Assembly: GCA_015065845.1 (NCBI GenBank)
Contig: SVPQ01000017.1
Location: 1 to 51,086 of the forward strand
Source of the DNA: Oscillospiraceae bacterium
Lineage (GTDB): Bacteria; Bacillota; Clostridia; Oscillospirales; Acutalibacteraceae
Direction: 5' to 3'
Length of the DNA stretch: 51,086 nucleotides
Shown here piece by piece: positions 17,853-25,545 of the stretch. The notes beneath the pieces are model-generated. The model ran no database searches. It was not told where the DNA came from and saw only the letters and a program-made list of their open reading frames with translations. Numbering within the stretch: the first letter of the stretch is position 1; every line of letters begins with the position of its first letter. The translations under genes and the position numbers were made by a program.

Positions 17853-18422
17853 ATGAAGTTTTTAAAATCTAAAAAAGGTTTTTCTTTAACTGAACTTATG
17901 ATTGTAGTATTGCTTTTAGGTATTTTGACGGCAGTTGCAGTACCTGTATATAATGGCGTTTCCAAAACTAAAAGAATAGATGACTGCTATGGCAACAGAG
18001 TTGTTATTTCAAATGTTCTCAGAGAGGCAATGGTTGGTATGCTCGATAACGGAAAAAAACAAGACACAATTGTTATGGAGTACGCAAATCAGGAACATAT
18101 AGTTTTTTCACCTGCAGATTTTCCAGAAGGCTACGCAAATCAGAAATGCTTTATCCTCTCAACAGAAGATACAACAATAACACTTGGTGATATAAGAGGT
18201 GGCTACAGAACAACAGGTGATTATGCAATTGGTTGTGAAACAGGTCACTACTTAAAGCGAAAAGATTTAGAAAATGTAAAATTTTACACATATTTAGCAA
18301 ATCAGGAAATTCCGCAATGTGCATTTGAAGAAACTGATAAGGTTGATTATCATTATTATATCTTCAGCGACGCAACGGTTCTTTGTGATTGTCCTGAATG
18401 TGTGGAAGCAATGAAAAAATAA
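17853..18422 (+). CDS. Type IV prepilin-like protein, solitary, cysteine-rich
   Basis: 189 residues. ATG 17853 has GAGGTG 6 bases upstream and yields a classical prepilin leader: SKKG followed by FSLTELMIVVLLLGILTAVA, with cleavage expected after the glycine, methylation of Phe, Glu at +5 and a 20-residue hydrophobic helix. The globular part is not recognised. It has seven cysteines, including a C-terminal CDCPEC that could bind metal or form disulfides, and YHYYIFSDATV near the end. No pilus assembly ATPase, peptidase or other pilin lies in the window, so it must rely on genes elsewhere. It may be a minor pilin or a secretion pseudopilin. An LCP gene follows 31 bp later. Confidence 0.8.
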   Translation: MKFLKSKKGFSLTELMIVVLLLGILTAVAVPVYNGVSKTKRIDDCYGNRVVISNVLREAMVGMLDNGKKQDTIVMEYANQEHIVFSPADFPEGYANQKCFILSTEDTTITLGDIRGGYRTTGDYAIGCETGHYLKRKDLENVKFYTYLANQEIPQCAFEETDKVDYHYYIFSDATVLCDCPECVEAMKK

Positions 18423-18453
18423 TGAAATAAAACTAGAAAGAAGAATTCAGATT

Positions 18454-19596
18454 ATGGCAAAAAAAGAAAAAAAATCAGGCAAAAAGAAATTACTCATTGT
18501 ACTTTCAGCAATACTTGTGGTAGCAATTGTGGCAAGTACGGTTATATTTGTAAAGTACAAGGATATGACAACTCCACCGGATGAAGTTCCTCAGGATACA
18601 AATGTTTACGATTTTGATGCGGAAGAAATAGTGCCAGAGACATTAGCATCAGACCCTATATTTGACACTATTTACGAAGAAACTGCTGACAGTTACAAAG
18701 ATGCGGTTAAAAAATGGGCTACAAATGGTGGCGAAGTAATGTACAGCAATCATGTTATAAATATTTTGTGTTGCGGTGTTGATACAAGAAACCCTAATGC
18801 TATTGCAGGTCTTACAGACACAATTCTTATTATGTCAATCAACACAGAGTTAAAAACATTGACTCTTACATCAATTATGCGTGACTCATTCTGTTACATT
18901 CAAAATCCGGATGGTACTACTGGTACATTCAATAAGATTAACGCTGCATTCCCATTCTATGGTGTAGATGGACTTATTCCTGCAATCGAAAATAACTTTA
19001 AAATCAGAATTGATGGTTATGCACTTATCAATTTCTCACTCTTCAAAGCGGCAATTGATAAATTAGGTGGTGTTACAGTACCTGTTCAACAGTATGAAGC
19101 AAATTATATGAATAGCACATATCCTAATTGTAGTATTGAAGTAGGTGACGCGGTTACATTAACAGGTGATGAAGCTCTCGCTTTCTGCCGTAGCAGAAAA
19201 TGTGACAGCGATGGTGATGTGAGCAGAACACGCCGTCAGCGTCAGGTTATTCAGTCATTATTAGGAAAAGCAAAAGATATAAAACTTTCTGAAGTTGACG
19301 ATTATGTAAAGAATTTCTTACCTTATGTACAAACAAGTTACACCACAAAAGATGTTCTTGAATTAGGTACAAGAGCGGTTACAGAAGAGTGGGCAACTTA
19401 TGAATTTAAGCAAGTTTTAGCACCATGCGAAGATGCTATTAAAGGTGTGAGCGGTTCTTCTATGTGGTACTGGGCAGTTGACTATCCACTTGCTGCACAA
19501 GAAGTACAGAATGCTATTTACGGAAAAACCAATATTGAATTAGCAGAAGATAGAGTTACTGCAATTCAGTTGCTTACAAGATACGGTGAAAGATAA
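18454..19596 (+). CDS. LytR-CpsA-Psr (LCP) family cell-wall ligase
   Basis: 380 residues. LCP proteins transfer teichoic acid or capsule polymers from a lipid carrier onto peptidoglycan at the outer face of the membrane. A Lys-rich start and one membrane helix (about 13-33) are followed by an extracellular linker and the LCP domain: VDTRNPNAIAGLTDTILI (Mg/phosphate site), SIMRDSFCYI, KINAAFPFYG and ALAFCRSRKCDSDGDVSRTRRQRQV (the first part carries the conserved arginines). The Cys in ILCCGVD and CRSRKC is unusual in an extracellular domain. The gene precedes a YwlG-like gene by 3 bp. Which polymer it attaches is not visible from the neighbours. Confidence 0.9.
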   Translation: MAKKEKKSGKKKLLIVLSAILVVAIVASTVIFVKYKDMTTPPDEVPQDTNVYDFDAEEIVPETLASDPIFDTIYEETADSYKDAVKKWATNGGEVMYSNHVINILCCGVDTRNPNAIAGLTDTILIMSINTELKTLTLTSIMRDSFCYIQNPDGTTGTFNKINAAFPFYGVDGLIPAIENNFKIRIDGYALINFSLFKAAIDKLGGVTVPVQQYEANYMNSTYPNCSIEVGDAVTLTGDEALAFCRSRKCDSDGDVSRTRRQRQVIQSLLGKAKDIKLSEVDDYVKNFLPYVQTSYTTKDVLELGTRAVTEEWATYEFKQVLAPCEDAIKGVSGSSMWYWAVDYPLAAQEVQNAIYGKTNIELAEDRVTAIQLLTRYGER

Positions 19597-19599
19597 TTT

Positions 19600-20151
19600 A
19601 TGGAATTTATAGAAGAAGTAAAAGTCCAGTTGAAAAAATCCGCCGAAGAATTACTCGGAAAGGCAAATCTTAAAAGTGGCGATATAGTCGTTGTTGGCTG
19701 TTCTTCAAGCGAAATTTTAGGCGATAATATGGGCACTAATTCAAGTCCCGAGTTAGGCGAGCAGGTGTTTTTAACACTGAATGAAGTGTTTAAAGAGAAA
19801 GGTGTTTTTGTTGCAGCACAATGTTGTGAACATTTAAACAGAGCAATAATTGTAGAAAGCGAAGCAGCAAAAAATCTTGAATGGGTTAATGTAATTCCTG
19901 TACCAAAGGCAGGCGGTTCGTTTGCAACTGCCGCTTATAAACACTTCAAGAATCCTGTTGCAGTTGAAAGTATAAAAGCAGATGCAGGACTTGATATTGG
20001 CGGTGTTTTAATAGGTATGCATTTAAAAAATGTTGCAGTACCTGTAAAACTCTCAGAAAAACGCATTGGCAACGCGTTACTTTTAGCGGCTCGAACAAGA
20101 CCAAAGTTTATTGGTGGAAGTAGAGCTGTTTATGATGAGAGTAAGATGTGA
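19600..20151 (+). CDS. TIGR01440/DUF436 family protein (YwlG-like)
   Basis: 183 residues, the normal length for the UPF0340/YwlG family, whose function is not established. It starts MEFIEEVKVQLKKSAEEL and shows VVVGCSSSEILGDNMGTNSS, AAQCCEHLNRA, VPKAGGSFATAAY and DIGGVLIGMHLKNVAVPV, all typical of the family. Two adjacent cysteines (QCCEH) are conserved there. It begins 3 bases after the LCP stop, so the two are co-transcribed. In Bacillus it lies near glyA and upp; here the context gives no further clue. Cytoplasmic. Confidence 0.85.
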   Translation: MEFIEEVKVQLKKSAEELLGKANLKSGDIVVVGCSSSEILGDNMGTNSSPELGEQVFLTLNEVFKEKGVFVAAQCCEHLNRAIIVESEAAKNLEWVNVIPVPKAGGSFATAAYKHFKNPVAVESIKADAGLDIGGVLIGMHLKNVAVPVKLSEKRIGNALLLAARTRPKFIGGSRAVYDESKM

Positions 20152-20154
20152 TTT

Positions 20155-20356
20155 AATAGAATGCAAAATGCAGAGTGCAGAATGCAGAATTTAGGAAACG
20201 CTATGCGTTTGATTATAATTATTGTTCAATAAAATTAATAAGTTCTATCATTTTTTAGTAAACTAAAAAATGATAGAACTTATCTTTTATTATTTAATTA
20301 TAATAGCGGCGCAGACCCTTCAATTCCGAATTCCGAATTACGCATTACGAATTAAT
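20155..20356. repeat. Repeat unit: wordy tract - perfect hairpin - tract (copy 4)
   Basis: TGCAGAATGCAGAGTGCAG words (20160-20196) follow the stop of the YwlG-like gene. A perfect 21-bp stem with a two-base loop lies at 20239-20282 (arm TAAGTTCTATCATTTTTTAG plus T). The unit ends with CCGAATTCCGAATTACGCA words (20318-20355), the reverse complement of the AATTCGTAATGCG tracts seen after serA and the phosphatase gene. The hairpin should terminate both converging genes. Confidence 0.7.
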
Positions 20357-20369
20357 TTGAGCGTAGCGA

Positions 20370-21518
20370 TTAAATTTCTGGAATTTCGATTGTAACTTCT
20401 CTGCCTGAATCAGATGAGCGAGCAATACCATCAATAATTGCCTGGTTGTAAATAATCTGACTTGAAGGAACAGGTGAAGGGAGATTAAATTCAATAGCGT
20501 CAATGAATGAACGGATTTTCTTGTCGAAGTTATCTTCTTTGTTTTCACATTCAGGAATAACTGTTTCAACACATTCACCAGCAATGTTGTGGTAAATTGT
20601 CATTGGTCCACCAATTGAACCGTTCCAGCATTCTGTTGATGGAATTCTGAGACCACCCTCTGTACCCATAATGATTGTATCACCGGGAGTGTCACAGTGC
20701 ATAGCCCATGCAATTCTGAAGTCGAGAACAATGTCATTTTCAAGACGGATGTAAGCAGCAGCAAAGTCATCAACACCGAAAACTTCTGTATATTCAGGTT
20801 TCTGAAGATATTCAGGTTTTTTACCAAAAAGACCTGCTTTAAAGCCTGTAACAGTGAGTGGCTTCGGGTAACCGATTGCGTTAAGCACCATATCGAGTGA
20901 ATAACAACCGATATCACCTAAAGCACCAAGACCAGCAGTATCTTCCTGAATGAAAGATGTACCGAAAGGTGTAGGAATACCCATTCTTCTACCGCCACCG
21001 GTCTGGATATAATAAATTTTACCAAGAACACCGCTTTCGCAGATTTTCTTAACCATTTTCATATTCTCGTCAAAACGAGGTTGGAAACCTATTGAAAGAA
21101 TTTTACCACTTTTCTTTTCTGCTTTACAGATTTCAACTGCTTCTTCTAAAGTAACGCACATTGGTTTTTCAAGAAGAACATGAACACCGTGTTCCAAAGC
21201 ATAAATAGCACAAGGCGCGTGTTGTCTGTTATATGTACAAATTGAAACAGCATCAATGTCTTTTTCATTGTCGATAAGTTCTCTGTCGCTGTTGTAATAT
21301 TTTGCACCTTCAATGCCACATTGTTTTGCGAATGCTTCTGCTTTACCAGGGATAATATCTGCCAAAGCAACGATTTCAACATCTTCGCATTTCATATAAC
21401 TTAGTGCATGAGCTTCAGCAATCCAACCGCAGCCGATAATTCCGACTTTGATTTTTTTACCTGTGTAAACTCTTTCTTCTGTTTGCTTTTCTTTGAAAGC
21501 ATCTAAAATACTTGCCAT
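20370..21518 (-). CDS. Gfo/Idh/MocA family dehydrogenase with tyrosine at the catalytic position
   Basis: 382 residues. An N-terminal extension of about 20 residues precedes the Rossmann motif GIIGCGWIAEAHA (27-39). EKPM is at 117-120. Where most members have histidine (D-I-G-x-H) this protein reads DIGCYSLDM, giving Tyr206, as in the glucose-fructose oxidoreductase subgroup; so it is probably active but with different chemistry or substrate from the two dehydrogenases at 11.7 and 14.6 kb. AGGAGGT lies 6 bases before the ATG. It is a single gene, behind its own promoter and a perfect palindrome that may be an operator. Confidence 0.85.
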   Translation of the reverse strand: MASILDAFKEKQTEERVYTGKKIKVGIIGCGWIAEAHALSYMKCEDVEIVALADIIPGKAEAFAKQCGIEGAKYYNSDRELIDNEKDIDAVSICTYNRQHAPCAIYALEHGVHVLLEKPMCVTLEEAVEICKAEKKSGKILSIGFQPRFDENMKMVKKICESGVLGKIYYIQTGGGRRMGIPTPFGTSFIQEDTAGLGALGDIGCYSLDMVLNAIGYPKPLTVTGFKAGLFGKKPEYLQKPEYTEVFGVDDFAAAYIRLENDIVLDFRIAWAMHCDTPGDTIIMGTEGGLRIPSTECWNGSIGGPMTIYHNIAGECVETVIPECENKEDNFDKKIRSFIDAIEFNLPSPVPSSQIIYNQAIIDGIARSSDSGREVTIEIPEI

Positions 21519-21532
21519 AATAGACCTCCTGA

Positions 21533-21548
21533 ACTTGATATATCAAGT
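21533..21548. promoter_or_regulatory. Perfect 16-bp palindrome in the leader of the Gfo/Idh gene
   Basis: ACTTGATATATCAAGT lies directly upstream of the ribosome site (minus strand) and about 10 bases downstream of the predicted transcription start. Its symmetry fits a repressor operator, possibly LacI- or GntR-like; it could alternatively form a small RNA hairpin next to the ribosome site. Confidence 0.5.
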
Positions 21549-21565
21549 GTTTAATTAACATATTA

Positions 21566-21594
21566 AGATTACCACAGAAACCGAATTCTTTCAA
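21566..21594 (-). promoter_or_regulatory. Promoter of the tyrosine-type Gfo/Idh gene
   Basis: Minus strand TTGAAA (complement of 21589-21594) and TAATCT (complement of 21566-21571), spacer 17 bp. Confidence 0.5.
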
Positions 21595-21740
21595 TAGAAA
21601 AATGCGTTTTTGAATAGTGGTAAAATGCACAAATAGATACTATATATTGTGTGATATTTAACTAAAATCAGTTTTTTTGTAAAAAAACAAGGTAAAAAAA
21701 GTGTATTGTTAATAATTTGTTCACATTTTTGCAACAAAAT

Positions 21741-21846
21741 AGTAGTAACCAATGGTTACTATATAGTTGCCAATACGAGTACGCAAGAGGTAACACTCTT
21801 CTATTCAAGAAAAACCCGTCGCAATGTGCGACGGGTTTTTCTTTTT
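21741..21846 (+). ncRNA. Candidate small RNA or attenuated leader ending in a strong terminator
   Basis: The stretch can fold into AGTAACC-AAT-GGTTACT (21744-21760), then GTTGCC pairing with GGTAAC around an 11-17 base loop, then a perfect 13-bp GC-rich terminator (21811-21839, AAAACCCGTCGCA and complement, followed by T5C T5). No reading frame of note overlaps it. It lies in the gap between divergent genes, about 130 bases before the next start codon, so a plus-strand transcript clearly ends here. No good promoter is visible, so the 5' end is uncertain. It matches no RNA family that I recognise. Confidence 0.4.
21810..21846 (+). terminator. Strong intrinsic terminator
   Basis: 13-bp perfect stem with loop ATG followed by a T-rich run; it precedes the GH110-like gene and does not follow any protein gene. 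Confidence 0.85.
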
Positions 21847-21877
21847 AAAATTTAATTATATTTTAATCTTTTTTGTA

Positions 21878-21906
21878 TTGCATTTTATAATGTTTTATTA
21901 TATTAT
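21878..21906 (+). promoter_or_regulatory. Possible promoter of the GH110-like gene
   Basis: TTGCAT at 21878-21883 and TATTAT at 21901-21906 with a 17-bp spacer in very AT-rich DNA, so chance matches are likely. Confidence 0.3.
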
Positions 21907-21976
21907 TTATAGGCAATTTAAAAATTAACTATTCTTTTAAATATATTTATATAACAAAATACAGTAGGTGAAAATT

Positions 21977-23626
21977 TTGGTAATTTATCCGGATTCTTTC
22001 AGCATAAAGCCGGACTCTGAAGTTACGGTTGCTTTCAGTAACCTTTTAAATACAGCCTCTGAAAACGCAAAGCCTAAAAATCTTTTGTTAGAAAAAGGTA
22101 ATTATGTGTTTTTAAGCAAATATGCAAATGAACGAGAACTTTATATTTCAAATACTATTGCAGATAAAGAGTATTCTGCAACAGACAAAAAGCATATTCA
22201 TAAAATTGCACTTGATTTAAAAGGTATAAACGATTTAGAAATAGATTTTAATAATTCAACATTTATTTTTGACGGTATTATGACAAATATCGTTATTGAA
22301 AACTGTGTTAATGTTACACTTAAAAATCTTAACATTGAAACAGTACAACCTAATGTTCATAAAATAACCATAATGCAGACTTCACCATTTTATGTTACTT
22401 TTAAAATTGATGAGTCAAGCAATTACAAAGAAGAAGACGGTGAATATTTCTGGTACGGAACAGATTATAAATTAGGCTTTACAGAACTTAAAAATTCGGG
22501 TAGTTGGACTCCGACTGCAAAAGCATCTAATTATAATCATGTAAAAAGAAATGGTTCACACCCGTTTTTCGGTGTTTCTACAATAAAAGAAGTTTCTCCG
22601 AGAGTGTTTAAAGCAAGATATTTGATACCAAAAGATTTTGAAGTCGGTCAGGTGTTTTATGTATTCCCCAAAACAAGAAAAAATGTTGGTATTTTAGTTG
22701 ATGGTAGTAAAAATATTAAACTCGAGAATATAACACAACGCTTTAATTATTCTTTAGGGCTAGTTGCACAGAATTCTGAAGATATAACACTCGAAAATTC
22801 AGATTTTTCTCCGCGAGAAGCTTCAGAGGTTGATTTTTCTTGTCTTGCAGATTTTGTTATCTGTTCAATGTGTCGTGGTAATGTGAAAATTAAAAATTGC
22901 AATTTCAGTTCATCGGGTGATGATGGTTGCAATATTCATGGTATATTCTTTAAAGTTGTTGACAGTACTGACGATACAATTATTGTCCGTTATGGTCACA
23001 GACGCACATTTGGATTTAACCCGTTAAGAGTAAATGATACAATTGTGTTTATTGACCCAAAAACTCTGACAGAGCACGGAGAATCAAAAATTTTGCAATC
23101 TGAAATGCTTGACAGATACCATATAAAACTTAAGCTTTCAACAAGAAATAATCCTGTAGGTGCGGTAGTTGAAGATATTACTGCGTGTCCTGAAGTTGAG
23201 TTCTGTGAAAATACGCTTAACAGAGTTGCTTCAAGAGGATTGATTGTTGCAACCCGAGGCAGAGTTTTAATTGAAAATAATAAATTTTTAAATACAGGTA
23301 AAAGTGGTCTTTTTGTTTCAGATGATGCAATTACCTGGTTTGAAAGCGGTGCCGTGAAATCTATGATGATAAGAGGTAACGCGTTTATGAATTGTGAAGA
23401 AAGTGCAATTCTTATTGCACCTGAAAACAGACGCTTTGCGGGTTTTGTTCACGAGAATATTTTTATAGAAAACAATCTGTTTATGTTAAATTCAATTCCT
23501 GCGCTTAATGTGAGTTCAACAAAAAATATTCTTATGAAATCGAATGTATATAAAGGTAAACCATCTTTTGGTAAATATATTATTGCAAAAAATGTGGAAG
23601 GTTTAGTTCACGATATATCAAACTAA
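21977..23626 (+). CDS. Right-handed beta-helix protein, GH110-like (alpha-1,3-galactosidase type)
   Basis: 549 residues. A GTG at 21968 is possible, but TTG 21977 is preferred: AGGTG then lies 6 bases upstream, exactly as in the prepilin gene (GAGGTGAAAATT then ATG). Coils of a parallel beta-helix run from about residue 75 to the end. GDDGCNIHG, VASRGLIVATRGRVLIENN and AITWFESGAVKSMMIRGN resemble the active-site regions of GH110 enzymes, which remove terminal alpha-1,3-galactose as in blood group B. No signal peptide is seen, so it may act on imported sugars. The family call is from motif memory and moderate; a polysaccharide lyase or other beta-helix hydrolase is possible. Confidence 0.6.
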   Translation: MVIYPDSFSIKPDSEVTVAFSNLLNTASENAKPKNLLLEKGNYVFLSKYANERELYISNTIADKEYSATDKKHIHKIALDLKGINDLEIDFNNSTFIFDGIMTNIVIENCVNVTLKNLNIETVQPNVHKITIMQTSPFYVTFKIDESSNYKEEDGEYFWYGTDYKLGFTELKNSGSWTPTAKASNYNHVKRNGSHPFFGVSTIKEVSPRVFKARYLIPKDFEVGQVFYVFPKTRKNVGILVDGSKNIKLENITQRFNYSLGLVAQNSEDITLENSDFSPREASEVDFSCLADFVICSMCRGNVKIKNCNFSSSGDDGCNIHGIFFKVVDSTDDTIIVRYGHRRTFGFNPLRVNDTIVFIDPKTLTEHGESKILQSEMLDRYHIKLKLSTRNNPVGAVVEDITACPEVEFCENTLNRVASRGLIVATRGRVLIENNKFLNTGKSGLFVSDDAITWFESGAVKSMMIRGNAFMNCEESAILIAPENRRFAGFVHENIFIENNLFMLNSIPALNVSSTKNILMKSNVYKGKPSFGKYIIAKNVEGLVHDISN

Positions 23627-23683
23627 AAAACAAAATCGACAGACTATTTTTAATAATCTGCCGGTTTTATTTTTAAAATTTGC

Positions 23684-23845
23684 TTATTTTACTTCGAATG
23701 ATTGACAGCAAGTGTTGTCGCTTGTTTTTGCACAAGAGCTACAAGCAGTTACTTCAATAGCATTTTTTGTGCAGTAATTGGCACTTTGTGCGTGATATTT
23801 GCAAGTGTCAACTGTGCAACCGATAGAATTGTTTTTCTGTTCCAT
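23684..23845 (-). CDS. DUF1540 small cysteine-rich protein
   Basis: A 53-residue frame, preceded by AAGGAGGT 9 bases before ATG 23845. It contains eight cysteines: IGCTVDTCKYH, NYCTKNAIEV, CSSCAK and TCCQSF. The pattern C-x4-C-x9-C followed by an I-x-V strand is that of DUF1540 (PF07561), a small domain of unknown function common in Clostridia and presumed to bind metal. Here one unit is visible rather than the two seen in many members. It is divergent from the cysteine-cluster gene at 23940, across a short gap with an AAGGTG/CACCTT inverted repeat (23869-23887) that could be an operator. Confidence 0.85.
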   Translation of the reverse strand: MEQKNNSIGCTVDTCKYHAQSANYCTKNAIEVTACSSCAKTSDNTCCQSFEVK

Positions 23846-23939
23846 AATAAGTTACCTCCTTGAAATTTAAGGTGAAAATAACACCTTGTAAATTTAGTAT
23901 AGGCAAAAAAATAAAAAATAAACGAAAGGTTTTTTATTT

Positions 23940-24428
23940 ATGAAAAAAGAAGATGTTATATTAACCTGTTATTCACTTTTACGAAAAGAAACACCATTAA
24001 AAGAAGATTGTGGCAAAATTTGTAATGGCAAATGTTGCAAAGGTGATGAAAATACAGGAATGATTATTTTTCCGGGTGAAGAAAAATTTTTAGATGAAAA
24101 TATAGAAATTAAAGAAACTGAAAACGGAGTAAAAATAGCAGTTTGTAATGGTGCTTGCGACAGAAACAAAAGACCGTTGTCCTGCAGAATTTATCCGTTA
24201 TTTCCACTTATGACAGAAAATGGAAAAATTAAAACTATTATAGATATAAGAGCAGATTGTCCTTTGAAAAACGGAGAGTATAAATTCAATAAAGCATTTA
24301 TAAGAAAAGTGAAAAGGGTAGGTAAATACTTATTGTTAAACGAAGAAACAAAATCAGTTTATCTTGAATTATCAGATGAAATAACTGAACAGATAGAGCT
24401 TTTAGAAAAACTTCAAAAAATTTTTTAA
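23940..24428 (+). CDS. YkgJ-like cysteine cluster protein
   Basis: 162 residues. Cys24, Cys28, Cys32 and Cys33 (CGKICNGKCC) together with Cys69, Cys73, Cys82 (RPLSCRIYPLFP) and Cys107 form the zinc- or iron-binding pattern of PF03692. The function of the family is not established. No membrane segments. It lies immediately upstream of the perR promoter and shares its direction, with no clear terminator between, so some readthrough into perR is possible. Confidence 0.75.
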   Translation: MKKEDVILTCYSLLRKETPLKEDCGKICNGKCCKGDENTGMIIFPGEEKFLDENIEIKETENGVKIAVCNGACDRNKRPLSCRIYPLFPLMTENGKIKTIIDIRADCPLKNGEYKFNKAFIRKVKRVGKYLLLNEETKSVYLELSDEITEQIELLEKLQKIF

Positions 24429-24435
24429 AAAAGCA

Positions 24436-24483
24436 TTGACAAATCAGAAAAAATAGTTTATAGTAATAACAGTAATCGTTACT
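24436..24483 (+). promoter_or_regulatory. perR promoter with overlapping palindromic operator
   Basis: TTGACA at 24436-24441 and TATAGT at 24459-24464, spacer 17 bp. The palindrome AGTAATCGTTACT (24471-24483) covers the expected transcription start, a position that suits repression. Fur-family regulators commonly control their own gene, so I infer autoregulation by PerR; the half-sites (AGTAA/TTACT) differ from the Bacillus PerR box. Confidence 0.6.
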
Positions 24484-24507
24484 ACTTAATGAAAGCGGGG
24501 TGAGTGA

Positions 24508-24876
24508 ATGAGAAAATCGCGACAAAGAGATGCAATTCTCGATTATGTAAAACTCTCAGTTGAACATCCCACTGCCGATATGGTATATGAAGCAGTAAAA
24601 CAGTCAATACCAAATATAAGTCTTGGTACAGTTTACAGAAATTTAAATCAATTAGTAGATGAAGGTTTTATTACTGTGGTTGAAACGAGTGATAAAAAAG
24701 TTCACTACGAAGGCAATTTAAATGAACACATTCACTTGCTTTGTAAAGAGTGTTGTAATATTACAGATGTATTTATGAAAACTGAAGTTCCTGATGTATA
24801 TGAGGAAACAGGTTTTAAAATACAATCACAAAAAACAGTTTATTATGGTATTTGTAAAAAATGCCTGAATACATAG
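24508..24876 (+). CDS. perR: Fur-family peroxide-type repressor (PerR-like)
   Basis: 122 residues, slightly short for the family. The winged-helix DNA-binding half (HPTADMVYEAV, SLGTVYRNLNQLVDEG) is followed by a dimerisation half with the structural zinc cysteines C79/C82 and C116/C119. Lining up with Bacillus PerR, the regulatory metal site corresponds to His20, Glu68, His74, His76 and Asp87; Glu68 stands where PerR has Asp85. In PerR, iron at this site oxidises the histidines and releases DNA when peroxide appears. It lies directly upstream of rubrerythrin and a flavin reductase, the expected regulon. Fur or Zur identity is less likely given the neighbours. Confidence 0.85.
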   Translation: MRKSRQRDAILDYVKLSVEHPTADMVYEAVKQSIPNISLGTVYRNLNQLVDEGFITVVETSDKKVHYEGNLNEHIHLLCKECCNITDVFMKTEVPDVYEETGFKIQSQKTVYYGICKKCLNT

Positions 24877-24918
24877 GCGAAAGTCTATAAAATTATTTAC
24901 ATGAAGGAGTTTTTAATT

Positions 24919-25464
24919 ATGAAAAAATGGAAATGTTTAGTTTGCGGTCAGATTGTTGAAAGTGAAACAGCACCAGAGGCTTGTCCACTTTGCAAAGCAC
25001 CTGCAGAAAAATTCGTTGAAGTTAAAGATGAAGAAATGACTTGGGCAGCAGAACATGTTTTAGGTGTTGCTAAAGGCGTTAGCGAAGAAATTCTTGAAGG
25101 TCTTCGTGCAAACTTCAACGGTGAATGCACAGAAGTTGGTATGTACCTTGCAATGGCAAGAGTTGCTCACAGAGAAGGCTACCCAGAAATCGGTCTTTAC
25201 TGGGAAAAAGCTGCTTACGAAGAAGCAGAACACGCTGCAAAATTTGCTGAACTCTTAGGCGAACTCGTTACAGATTCAACAAAGAAAAACCTCGAAATGA
25301 GAGTTGAAGCTGAAAACGGTGCAACTCTTGGTAAATTTGAACTTGCTAAAATGGCTAAAGAACAAAATCTTGACGCTATCCACGACACTGTTCACGAAAT
25401 GGCTCGTGACGAAGCAAGACACGGTAAAGCATTCGAAGGTCTCTTAAAGAGATATTTTGGATAA
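24919..25464 (+). CDS. Reverse rubrerythrin (peroxide reductase)
   Basis: 181 residues from ATG 24919 (AAGGAG just upstream; an in-frame ATG at 24901 is inside that leader). The rubredoxin-like domain comes first (Cys6, Cys9, Cys22, Cys25: KCLVCGQ and ACPLCKAP), followed by a four-helix ferritin-like domain with the di-iron ligands in [25 protein letters not shown] and [14 protein letters not shown]. This order defines reverse rubrerythrins, which reduce hydrogen peroxide and sometimes oxygen in clostridia using electrons from rubredoxin and NADH reductases. Its place behind perR by 42 bp indicates peroxide-inducible expression. A terminator follows. Confidence 0.95.
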   Translation: MKKWKCLVCGQIVESETAPEACPLCKAPAEKFVEVKDEEMTWAAEHVLGVAKGVSEEILEGLRANFNGECTEVGMYLAMARVAHREGYPEIGLYWEKAAYEEAEHAAKFAELLGELVTDSTKKNLEMRVEAENGATLGKFELAKMAKEQNLDAIHDTVHEMARDEARHGKAFEGLLKRYFG

Positions 25465-25490
25465 TAAATTAAATTTTCGTTAGCAATTAA

Positions 25491-25525
25491 AAAAGCCGAT
25501 AGGAAAAGCCTGTCGGCTTATTTTA
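25491..25525 (+). terminator. Terminator after rubrerythrin
   Basis: AAGCCGATAGG paired with CCTGTCGGCTT (one mismatch) followed by TATTTT. Confidence 0.75.
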
Positions 25526-25545
25526 AGATATGGGGATGGTAAAAT

